Source: FEN-1139 sp038207155
GTDB lineage: Bacteria; Myxococcota_A; Polyangia; Polyangiales; Polyangiaceae
NCBI GenBank assembly: GCA_038207155.1
Contig: JBBRAB010000010.1
Coordinates: forward strand, 62,001 to 126,000
DNA: 64,000 nucleotides
Direction: 5' to 3'
Position 1 is the stretch's first letter; every line of letters starts with the position of its first letter. Shown here piece after piece: positions 17,941 to 25,578 of the stretch. Below the pieces are notes generated by a model. It was given only the letters and a program-made list of their open reading frames with translations, did not search any database and was not told the origin of the DNA. The position numbers and the translations under genes are program-made.

Positions 17941-19128
17941 ATGAGCAAGGTTCTCATCATCGGTGCAGGTGGCGTCGGAAACGTCGTTGCCCAGAAGTGT
18001 GCCCAAGTCCCTGAGGTCTTCAGCGAGATTATGCTCGCCAGCCGCACGCTGTCGCGTTGCGAGAAGATCGCGGCGGACGTCGAAGCTCTGCAGGGTCGCA
18101 AGATCCAAGTGGCGCAGGTGGACGCCGATGACCTCGAACAGATGCGTGCGTTGATTCGGAGCTTTTCGCCCGATCTTGTGCTCAACGTCGCACTTCCCTA
18201 TCAGGACCTCCACATCATGGACGCCTGCTTGGCTGAGGGCGTGCCCTACATGGACACCGCGAACTACGAGCCCAAGGAGCTCGCCAAGTTCGAGTACAGC
18301 TGGCAGTGGGCCTATCAGGACCGTTTCAAGAACGCCGGTCTGATGGCGCTGCTCGGGTCTGGTTTTGATCCCGGCGTGACCAACGTGTTTTGCGCCTACG
18401 CGCAGAAACACCTGTTTGACGAGATCGAGACGATCGACATCCTCGACTGCAACGGGGGCGATCACGGTAAGGCGTTTGCGACCAACTTCAATCCCGAGAT
18501 CAACATTCGGGAGATCACGCAGCGCGGCCGCTACTGGGAACAGGGCGAGTGGAAAGAAACCGAGCCGCTGTCGGTCAAGATGGACTACGACTTTCCGGGT
18601 GTCGGAGAGCGTAAGGCCTACCTGCTCTATCACGAGGAGCTCGAGAGCCTCGTGCAGAACATCAAGGGTCTCAAGCGGATCCGGTTTTGGATGACGTTTG
18701 GAGAGGCCTACATCACGCATCTCAAGGTGCTTGAGAACGTCGGCATGACGCGGATCGATCCCGTAGACTACAAGGGGACTCCCGTGATTCCGATCGAGTT
18801 CCTCAAGGCGCTACTGCCGGATCCCGGTAGCCTGGGTGAGAACTACACGGGCAAGACCAGCATCGGCTGCGAGATCGTGGGCAAGAAGGACGGCAAACCG
18901 CGCAAGGTGTTCATCTACAACATCTGCGATCATGCCGAGTGCTGGAAGGAAGTTCACGCTCAGGCGGTGAGCTACACCACCGGCGTGCCCGCGATGATCG
19001 GCGCCAAGCTGATGCTGACCGGCAAGTGGAAGGGTGACGGCGTGTTCAACATGGAACAGCTGGACCCCGACGCCTTCATGGAAGCTCTCACGGAGCACGG
19101 TCTGCCCTGGGTGATTCGCGAGGGCTGA
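17941..19128 (+). CDS. Carboxynorspermidine/carboxyspermidine dehydrogenase
   Basis: 395 residues of the saccharopine dehydrogenase-like family. The N-terminal Rossmann motif is MSKVLIIGAGGVGNVVAQKC, and LLGSGFDPGVTNVF, GDHGKAFATNFNPEINI and KRIRFWMTFGEAYITHL are hallmark segments of carboxynorspermidine synthase. The enzyme condenses L-aspartate semialdehyde with a diamine and reduces the Schiff base with NADPH in the alternative, AdoMet-independent spermidine/norspermidine route. ATG 17941 begins directly at the Rossmann strand. The partner decarboxylase overlaps by one base (TGATG), so the pathway is a coupled operon. Confidence 0.93.
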   Translation: MSKVLIIGAGGVGNVVAQKCAQVPEVFSEIMLASRTLSRCEKIAADVEALQGRKIQVAQVDADDLEQMRALIRSFSPDLVLNVALPYQDLHIMDACLAEGVPYMDTANYEPKELAKFEYSWQWAYQDRFKNAGLMALLGSGFDPGVTNVFCAYAQKHLFDEIETIDILDCNGGDHGKAFATNFNPEINIREITQRGRYWEQGEWKETEPLSVKMDYDFPGVGERKAYLLYHEELESLVQNIKGLKRIRFWMTFGEAYITHLKVLENVGMTRIDPVDYKGTPVIPIEFLKALLPDPGSLGENYTGKTSIGCEIVGKKDGKPRKVFIYNICDHAECWKEVHAQAVSYTTGVPAMIGAKLMLTGKWKGDGVFNMEQLDPDAFMEALTEHGLPWVIREG

Positions 19129-20270
19129 TGCTGCCATTCGACCCCAAGTGCGTCTCGACGCCCGCGTACGTGATTGATCTCGGGCGCCTGCGCGCCAACC
19201 TGGCCCTGCTCGCCGAAGTCCAACGGCGAGCAGGTTGCAAGGTGCTGCTCGCTCTCAAGGGCTATGCGGCCTTCAGCACCTTTGAGTGGGTGCGCCAGAG
19301 CCTGAGCGGCGCGGCAGCGAGTTCGGTCGCCGAGGCTCGCCTGGCCCGCGAGGAAGTGGGCAAGGAAGTGCACGCCTACGCACCTGCCTATTCCGAGCAG
19401 GATATGGCCGAGCTCATCACGCTGGCCGATCACATCGTGTTTAACTCGGTTTCGCAGCTCGAGCGGTATCTGCCGCGCGTGCGCGCTGCGGGGCGCGGCA
19501 TCGAGGTTGGTCTGCGCATCAACCCCGAGCACCGTGAGACGCAGATCGCCCTGTACGATCCCTGTGCTGAGGGGTCTCGGCTCGGTGTGCCGCGCCGCGC
19601 GATGGTGGGCGACGTGCTCGACCAGCTTGACGGTCTCCATTTCCACAACCTGTGCGAGAAGGATTCTGACGCGCTTGAGCGCACGCTGGCCAGCGTGGAG
19701 CAGAATTTCGCCCCCTTCATTGAGCGGGTCAAATGGGTCAATTTCGGCGGGGGACACCTGATCACCCGCGCCGGCTACGACATCGACCGTTTGGTGCGGG
19801 TGATCGAGGGCTTCCGCGAGCGCACGGGCAAGCAGGTCTATCTTGAGCCCGGTGAAGCGATCGGTTGGAAGATCGGCTGGCTGGTGACCGGCGTGCTCGA
19901 CCTGGTCGACTACGGTAAAAAGATCGCGATGCTCGATGCATCCGCCACCGCGCACATGCCCGACGTGCTGGAAATGCCTTACCGTCCGGGCGTGATTGGC
20001 GGCGGCGAGTCTGGCGAAAAGCCCCACGATTATCGCCTCGGCGGTCTCACCTGCCTGGCGGGTGACGTGGTCGGCGACTACTCCTTCGACGAGCCGCTGC
20101 AGCTCGACTCTCGCGTCGTGTTTGAGGACATGGCGCACTACACGATGGTCAAGACGAGCACGTTCAACGGTGTCCGTCTCCCGAGCATCGTGCTGTACGA
20201 GCCCAACACCGATCAGCTCACGGTCGTGCGGGAGTTTGGCTACCCCGACTACAAGTCAAAGCTATCCTGA
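19128..20270 (+). CDS. nspC: Carboxynorspermidine decarboxylase
   Basis: 380 residues, a fold-III PLP decarboxylase. The PLP lysine lies in KVLLALKGYAAFSTFEW. Further family segments are HNLCEKDSDALERTL, VNFGGGHLITRAGYDI, YLEPGEAIGWKIGWLVTGVL and DASATAHMPDVLEMPYRP. It removes the carboxyl from carboxynorspermidine or carboxyspermidine to give the polyamine. It starts inside the stop of the dehydrogenase gene. No adjacent DABA aminotransferase/decarboxylase is seen, so whether putrescine or diaminopropane is the substrate is open. Confidence 0.95.
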   Translation: MLPFDPKCVSTPAYVIDLGRLRANLALLAEVQRRAGCKVLLALKGYAAFSTFEWVRQSLSGAAASSVAEARLAREEVGKEVHAYAPAYSEQDMAELITLADHIVFNSVSQLERYLPRVRAAGRGIEVGLRINPEHRETQIALYDPCAEGSRLGVPRRAMVGDVLDQLDGLHFHNLCEKDSDALERTLASVEQNFAPFIERVKWVNFGGGHLITRAGYDIDRLVRVIEGFRERTGKQVYLEPGEAIGWKIGWLVTGVLDLVDYGKKIAMLDASATAHMPDVLEMPYRPGVIGGGESGEKPHDYRLGGLTCLAGDVVGDYSFDEPLQLDSRVVFEDMAHYTMVKTSTFNGVRLPSIVLYEPNTDQLTVVREFGYPDYKSKLS

Positions 20271-20313
20271 GCCAAGCGGAGCTCGCAGCGGGCTCCTCCG
20301 CCAGGTGCTTGGC
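20271..20313. terminator. Stem-loop between convergent genes
   Basis: GCCAAGC at 20271-20277 pairs with GCTTGGC at 20307-20313, with an inner GGAG/CTCC pairing. It lies right after the nspC stop and before the convergent membrane-protein stop. There is no T-run, so it is at best a weak or Rho-assisted terminator. Confidence 0.35.
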
Positions 20314-20346
20314 AAAAAGTGCGCTGGTTGCGCTCGGTCAAGCTGC

Positions 20347-22626
20347 CTAACGCCTTGCGCTAGAGCCCGGCGTTTTGGTCACGAGCCACAGGTGATAGGC
20401 GATCAGCTCGCTACCGGGCGAGTGGAGCTCAAGGCGCGTGCTCGGCGCGATACCCTGGGGCGGAAGCGCCAGACTGACGTCACTCCAGCCTTCGCTGCGA
20501 GCCACGTCGACGGGCACTCCGCGCTGCCCTGCGGTGTCGAGTCGAACCTGACCTTTCTCAGTCGGAGCCACGCGGACGATCAGTCGACTCGAAGGTGGGA
20601 TTCGGAGGCCCTTGAAACGAAAACTCGCGTAGGAGTTTGCGAAGGTGAGGCGTCCGGCATCAAAGAGCTCAACGTACGGATCACTCGGATCGGGCAGTAG
20701 TTTGGCGATCACGTAGCCTGAATGGGCCGACGAGAGCTGGTAGTCATGTTCTGTCTCGCTCAGCACGTCGCCGAGATCGAGGGTCGCAACAATGCGCTCA
20801 TCTTGCAGCAGCTGCAGCGGGCTAGGCGTCCGATCGAGACTGGAAAAATCCGCGCGATAGAGCACCTTGCTTGGGGCGCCGCAGATCACATTGCCGTCGA
20901 TCCGTAGCTCGCTAACGGGATGGCCAAAATAGACTGGCAGAACATCCCACCACGAGGGATAGAGCGCGAGCCAATTGGGGCGCTTGGTTGGCGGGAGTCG
21001 TTGTAGGAGCTCAATCGTGGCGCCCACGCCGAGTCGATACGCGCGCGCGAGCGGCAGCCCCGCCGTTCCGCCCAGCCCGATCCCGTCGATCGCGGGCAGG
21101 TGAGAAAACAGCGGAATAGCCCCAGCGTCACCCAGAAAAACGCGCGGCCGCTGCGCGGGCGACAGGGTCCCGAGTAGCTGGCCCGCGCGGATCTGTTGCT
21201 CGGCGATGTTGCGACAAGCACGTCCGAAAAACCAGCGTTGCTCGCGTAATCGGGGGAGTTGAAACCCAACCAGTGCGGCGAGCAGTCCGAGCGAGAGCAG
21301 TGCGAGCGCCAGTCGGCGCAGGGGGGCTACCAGGCGAACACGCGTGCCACTATTCTCAGCGGGTTCGCTGACGTCGACTGGAGTTACCGTCGGGCGAAGT
21401 CCACGGGACCAATCGAGCAGTGCAGCGAGCCCGAGCGCGGCGGTGAGTAGCAGCCAGACGTAGGCTGGCATGGTGTAACGGTCATTCTGGTACCGCACAT
21501 ACTCGTTTTGCGCGACGGTCAAAACCCAAACAATACTGAGGAAACTCAGCAGTAAGGCGCGTGCGCGCGTGCGCCGATTGAGCCAGGCCGTCAGCACAAG
21601 AACCCACAGCACCCAGCCGTGATAGGCGCGATCGGCAGAGTGCAGGTACGTGATACGAGCAAACTGGTAGCCGATGTTGCGCAGGATGTTGGCGCCGGCC
21701 TCCGCTTTCGTCAGAAAGGGATGGAGTGCCTCGAGCTTGACGAGTGCGCCCGCGTCGGCGACGGCGCCCGTGTGCCAGAGGTTGAGCAGCGAGCGCAAGA
21801 CCGTGATGCTCAGTGCAGGGAAGATGAGCCAGGCAAGCTGCCCGGGCTGAAGTGCCCTCGTCGCGGCGCCTCGGGCGCGCGCGATACGCCGTGAACCCCA
21901 CAGCCAGGCGGCACAAGCCAGCACCAGCAGTAGGGACTCGGGCCGCGTGAGCACCAGCAGCAGCAAGACCAGCGAGAGACGCTTGGAAGCGACCAGTTGC
22001 CCGCTCGCGAGCTGAACGAGGTACTGGCTGCTAAGGCCAAATATCGCGAGGTACAGCGCTAGCTCCATGCCGCTAAAGAGCGACCATCCGAGCACCCCTT
22101 GGACTGCCACCAAGAGAGGGAGAGCGTAGCTGGCGATGCGTGGCAGCTCACGAAACCAGGCGCGCGCAAGCCAAACGAACGTGAGCGTGCCTGCCACGGC
22201 GATGGCGTCGACCCACAACCCGATCGAGTACTCGCTGGCGCCCGACAGAAATCCGAGCGAGAGAAGCGGTGGGTATAACCAACTCGTCGCACCGCTCGAG
22301 TAGCCGCTACCAGGGAACCATTGCAGGGGCGCTCCCTGGGCCCACGACCGTGCGAAGTCGAGGTGAATGAAGACGTCGTCGAGCGGCGCCGACCAGCGCA
22401 CTTGCGGCAAGGAGTGCCGCAGGTCGGTCAGCGGCAAGTGAGTCTGCGCCGCCAATGCGTAGCCCAGCTGTTGGGCGCGCGAGGCGAAAAAACCGTGGGC
22501 GGCGTAGCCGACGCAGAAGGCGCAGAAAGCGAGGTACGCCAGTGGCTCCAGCGTCGACCAGGTGAGCCGGCCCCAACGGGCGCCGCGATTTGGCTCACGG
22601 TCGGGGCTGAGGGACTCGTCTGACAT
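20347..22626 (-). CDS. GT-C fold polytopic membrane glycosyltransferase-like protein
   Basis: About 759 residues from ATG 22626; a TTG at 22671 is the alternative. Around 10-12 membrane helices fill residues 25-465, followed by a soluble, beta-rich C-terminal half. After the first helix comes WSAPLDDVFIHLDFARSWAQ, then FPGSGYSSGATSWLYPPLLS. An acidic pair in the first loop followed by a glycine-rich sG-x-tSxLY stretch is typical of lipid-sugar-dependent GT-C enzymes (ArnT/AftB-like). The predicted role is transfer of a sugar from a polyprenyl phosphate on the outer face of the inner membrane. It stands alone on the minus strand, convergent with nspC. Confidence 0.7.
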   Translation of the reverse strand: MSDESLSPDREPNRGARWGRLTWSTLEPLAYLAFCAFCVGYAAHGFFASRAQQLGYALAAQTHLPLTDLRHSLPQVRWSAPLDDVFIHLDFARSWAQGAPLQWFPGSGYSSGATSWLYPPLLSLGFLSGASEYSIGLWVDAIAVAGTLTFVWLARAWFRELPRIASYALPLLVAVQGVLGWSLFSGMELALYLAIFGLSSQYLVQLASGQLVASKRLSLVLLLLVLTRPESLLLVLACAAWLWGSRRIARARGAATRALQPGQLAWLIFPALSITVLRSLLNLWHTGAVADAGALVKLEALHPFLTKAEAGANILRNIGYQFARITYLHSADRAYHGWVLWVLVLTAWLNRRTRARALLLSFLSIVWVLTVAQNEYVRYQNDRYTMPAYVWLLLTAALGLAALLDWSRGLRPTVTPVDVSEPAENSGTRVRLVAPLRRLALALLSLGLLAALVGFQLPRLREQRWFFGRACRNIAEQQIRAGQLLGTLSPAQRPRVFLGDAGAIPLFSHLPAIDGIGLGGTAGLPLARAYRLGVGATIELLQRLPPTKRPNWLALYPSWWDVLPVYFGHPVSELRIDGNVICGAPSKVLYRADFSSLDRTPSPLQLLQDERIVATLDLGDVLSETEHDYQLSSAHSGYVIAKLLPDPSDPYVELFDAGRLTFANSYASFRFKGLRIPPSSRLIVRVAPTEKGQVRLDTAGQRGVPVDVARSEGWSDVSLALPPQGIAPSTRLELHSPGSELIAYHLWLVTKTPGSSARR

Positions 22627-22837
22627 GGGGGTGCCTTGGGAGCGTCGCAAAGCTGCCTCGGTTTGGACCAAGCGTCGAGAGCGGGCGACGTATCTGCAGC
22701 GTGATCCGGGGCCCGAGCCGGTGAGGCTGGGGGGTCTTGTGGGCGAGGAGCCGACGGGCTCCGGGTTAGAGCGTGTTTAGTTGGCTTTGGCTCAGCGAGT
22801 CCTGGCTGGACGTCAGCCGTGGCTCTAGAACAGGGCC

Positions 22838-24262
22838 ATGCTTCGTGCCCGCCCATTCCCTTCTCTGCGCATCACCGCTCAGGGGTTCTCCGCGTTGGGC
22901 GCTTTCGCGGAAGCGCAGGCAGCGTTTCTGGAACCCGATGGCGAGCAAGTCGCGTCCCTGCGCCAGCTGCTGGACCAGAGTGGTTATGGTGTCGTCGCGC
23001 ACTTTTACATGGATCCCGAGCTGCAGGGGACGTTGATGGCGACCGCCTATCGACACTTGCACATATCGGACTCCTTGGTGATGGCTGATCGCGCGGTCGA
23101 GATGGTGGCGGCCGGCGCCCGCGGCATCGTCGTGCTCGGTGTCGACTTCATGTCCGAAAACGTGCGTGCCGTGCTTGATGCAGCGGGTCACGGCTCGGTG
23201 CCCGTGCTGCGCGCGGCTGAAGCGGCGATCGGCTGTTCTTTGGCTGAGTCCGCTCAATCGCCAGCGTATCGGGCATATCTCGAGCAGGCTGCTGGCACGC
23301 CGCGCAGCACGCACGTGGTCTATATCAACACCAGTCTCCGCACCAAAGCTGAAGCGGAGCTGCTCGTTCCGACTATCACCTGCACCTCGTCCAATGTCGT
23401 GTCGACGGTGCTTTCGCTCTTTGCGCAGATCCCTGACGGTCATGTCTGGTTCGGTCCCGATTCGTACATGGGTGCCAATCTGAAGTACCTGCTGACGAAT
23501 CTCGCGTCTCAACCTGACGAGCGAGTGGCCGCACTGCACCCCGCTCATTCTGCGGCCACGATCAAGGCCGCGCTGCCGCGCTTTCACTATTTCGAGCAGG
23601 GCAACTGTGTCGTTCATCATCTGTTTGGTGACCGCGTCACCCAGCAAATCGCCGCAGATTACGCCGATTCCTACCTTACCGCGCATCTTGAGGTCCCGGG
23701 CGCCTTGTTCCGCCTCGGTCTTGAGGCGGCGCGTCAGGGCTTGGGCGTGGTGGGCTCTACTTCGGACATCCTGGGCTTCATCGGCAAGACCGTCGACGCG
23801 GCGGTGCTGGCTCCTCCCGCGCGCCCCTTGCGCTTCGTGCTCGGGACTGAGACGGGCATGGTGACGTCAATCGCGGGCCGAGTGCGCGCTTCGTTCGCGC
23901 AGTCGCCGTCGTCGCCCCTGGTGGTGGAGATCGTGTTTCCCGTCGCTGCGGACGCCATCACGCAGACCGGTGACGCCAGTCTGCCGATTGTGCCCGGTCC
24001 AGCTGGAGGCGAGGGTTGCTCTCTCGAGGGAGGCTGTGCGACCTGTCCCTTCATGAAGATGAATCACCTCGATGCGCTGCGCTCCGTGCTGTCACGCGCC
24101 ATTGCGGGAGGCGATTTGTCCCAGCTTTTTCCTCAAATGGATGACGGTTTGTTGAACGGACAATCGGTGGCGGTGTTGGGCTGCCGTTCGATTGAGCGCA
24201 TGCGGGCCTTTGGTCGTGACAAGCGCGTTCCGAGTGAGCTCACGGCGCTTGTCGCCCGCTGA
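22838..24262 (+). CDS. nadA: Quinolinate synthase NadA
   Basis: 474 residues. NadA condenses iminoaspartate with dihydroxyacetone phosphate to quinolinate in NAD synthesis, using a 4Fe-4S cluster. Landmarks are VVAHFYMDPELQGTLMA, VLGVDFMSENVRAVL, YINTSLRTKAEAEL, WFGPDSYMGANLKYLL and GTETGMVTSI. Candidate cluster cysteines are C133, C182 and one of C394/C400/C403 in CSLEGGCATCPFMKMN. It is longer than E. coli NadA (347 residues) by extra N-terminal and C-terminal segments. No nadB or nadC lies nearby. Confidence 0.93.
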   Translation: MLRARPFPSLRITAQGFSALGAFAEAQAAFLEPDGEQVASLRQLLDQSGYGVVAHFYMDPELQGTLMATAYRHLHISDSLVMADRAVEMVAAGARGIVVLGVDFMSENVRAVLDAAGHGSVPVLRAAEAAIGCSLAESAQSPAYRAYLEQAAGTPRSTHVVYINTSLRTKAEAELLVPTITCTSSNVVSTVLSLFAQIPDGHVWFGPDSYMGANLKYLLTNLASQPDERVAALHPAHSAATIKAALPRFHYFEQGNCVVHHLFGDRVTQQIAADYADSYLTAHLEVPGALFRLGLEAARQGLGVVGSTSDILGFIGKTVDAAVLAPPARPLRFVLGTETGMVTSIAGRVRASFAQSPSSPLVVEIVFPVAADAITQTGDASLPIVPGPAGGEGCSLEGGCATCPFMKMNHLDALRSVLSRAIAGGDLSQLFPQMDDGLLNGQSVAVLGCRSIERMRAFGRDKRVPSELTALVAR

Positions 24263-24275
24263 GTCCGTCCCCCCG

Positions 24276-25160
24276 CTAGTCGAGCGGTGCTGCTGCTCGC
24301 GCGCTCGGTTCGAGTCGCGCAAACAGCAGGCAAGCGCAAAGAACACAGACCGAGCCAAGCAGTCCCCACAGCGTCAGCGGCTCGGCGAACCACCAGCGAC
24401 TGAGCAGCATCGAAACCACTGGGACGCCCAGGCTCAGCAGGCTACCGAGCTCCACGCTGGTGTCTTTGTAGCCGTGGGTGAACAGCACCTGTCCCACGAA
24501 GGAAAGCCCACCAACTGCCAGCAGGATCCCCGACAGCTCGAGCGGCTGATGCGGCGCGGGTGGCAGGGTAGACCAGGGTAGAATCGCCAGACTCACGAGC
24601 AAGCCAACCACCGAAAAACTCGCCAGCACGGTCAGGGCGTTGTCAGTCTTGCGCAGCCGTTTGATGCACAAAATAGCGGCTCCCGCGAATAGTCCCGACA
24701 AGGCGCCGTAGAGATGGCCCGCCCAGGCGTCGCGCGGTTGCGGTGCGACGATCAGACAGAGTCCGAGCGTGGCAAGCGCGAGCAGTCCCCAGAATTTGAG
24801 TGTCGGACGTTGTCGTAGCACCAGCACCCCAAGCACGTTTGCCCAGATGGCGTGCGTGTAGTTCAGCAGCGTTCCCATACCCGGACCGACCAGCCTTACG
24901 GTCACGAAATACGTGAGCACTGCGCCGGCTCCAAATAACCCACGCAAGAGCAGCACCCAGGGTTGATGCGTAGCAAGTCGCTGTCGGAGTCCAAGCGCCA
25001 CCAGCGGGACAAGCAGACAACCGAGCCCGAAGCGTGCGACCGCGAGCGGGGCGGACTCCCATCCGAGAGTCGTGGCTGCCTTGATGAACAAAGGCATCGC
25101 GCTCAGCAGGAGGTAGCCGAGCAGCATGGCCACGGGGCCTGGCGGTAGTCGCAGCTTCAT
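24276..25160 (-). CDS. EamA/DMT family transporter
   Basis: 294 residues with ten predicted membrane helices in two EamA repeats of about 140 residues, the drug/metabolite transporter fold. Segments such as ATTLGWESAPLAVARFG, MGTLLNYTHAIWANVLGVLV (repeat 1) and ALSGLFAGAAILCIKRLR (repeat 2) are typical. The substrate is unknown. It converges tail-to-tail with nadA (13 bp between stops) and has no operon partner. Confidence 0.88.
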   Translation of the reverse strand: MKLRLPPGPVAMLLGYLLLSAMPLFIKAATTLGWESAPLAVARFGLGCLLVPLVALGLRQRLATHQPWVLLLRGLFGAGAVLTYFVTVRLVGPGMGTLLNYTHAIWANVLGVLVLRQRPTLKFWGLLALATLGLCLIVAPQPRDAWAGHLYGALSGLFAGAAILCIKRLRKTDNALTVLASFSVVGLLVSLAILPWSTLPPAPHQPLELSGILLAVGGLSFVGQVLFTHGYKDTSVELGSLLSLGVPVVSMLLSRWWFAEPLTLWGLLGSVCVLCACLLFARLEPSARAAAPLD

Positions 25161-25578
25161 GGAAAAATACCGGCCGGTTAGCAGTTCTCAGTACTGAGGT
25201 GCGCTCAAGCCAGCGCGGGGAGAATCTGCCAAATTTGTCAATAAAATCGAGGAGCCTTTCCGCGAAAGGCGCCTTCACGCAGTCGTTCACTGGCAGGTTC
25301 ACCGATTCGCCGGTGACGGCTGACTCAATCGTCAAGGCCGAGGGGATTTCCCCCCTGAAATCGCCCTATCGGGGGCCGGGTCTTGGCCGTTCAGGTCCGT
25401 GAAGGGGCTCGCCCCTCGGCCTCGTCGAGGAGATTCAACTGCCCGCTTCAATGCTCAGCACTCGTCGGGGGACTACGGACCAGTTGGTTCGGCGTGGCGC
25501 GTCAGTCCTGGCACGTCAATTCGAGCTACCTGCTCCGCGCTGGCACGTTCGCGTCACCTGGCTGAATGAGGACGCGTC
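25161..25578. other. Divergent spacer upstream of the GGDEF-hemerythrin gene
   Basis: 418 bp between divergent genes. No convincing ORF. A perfect hairpin AGGGGCTCGCCCCT lies at 25403-25416, directly followed by a second small one, CCTCGTCGAGG, at 25420-25430. These could be part of a structured 5' leader of the cyclase gene. I do not recognise a c-di-GMP riboswitch. Confidence 0.45.
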
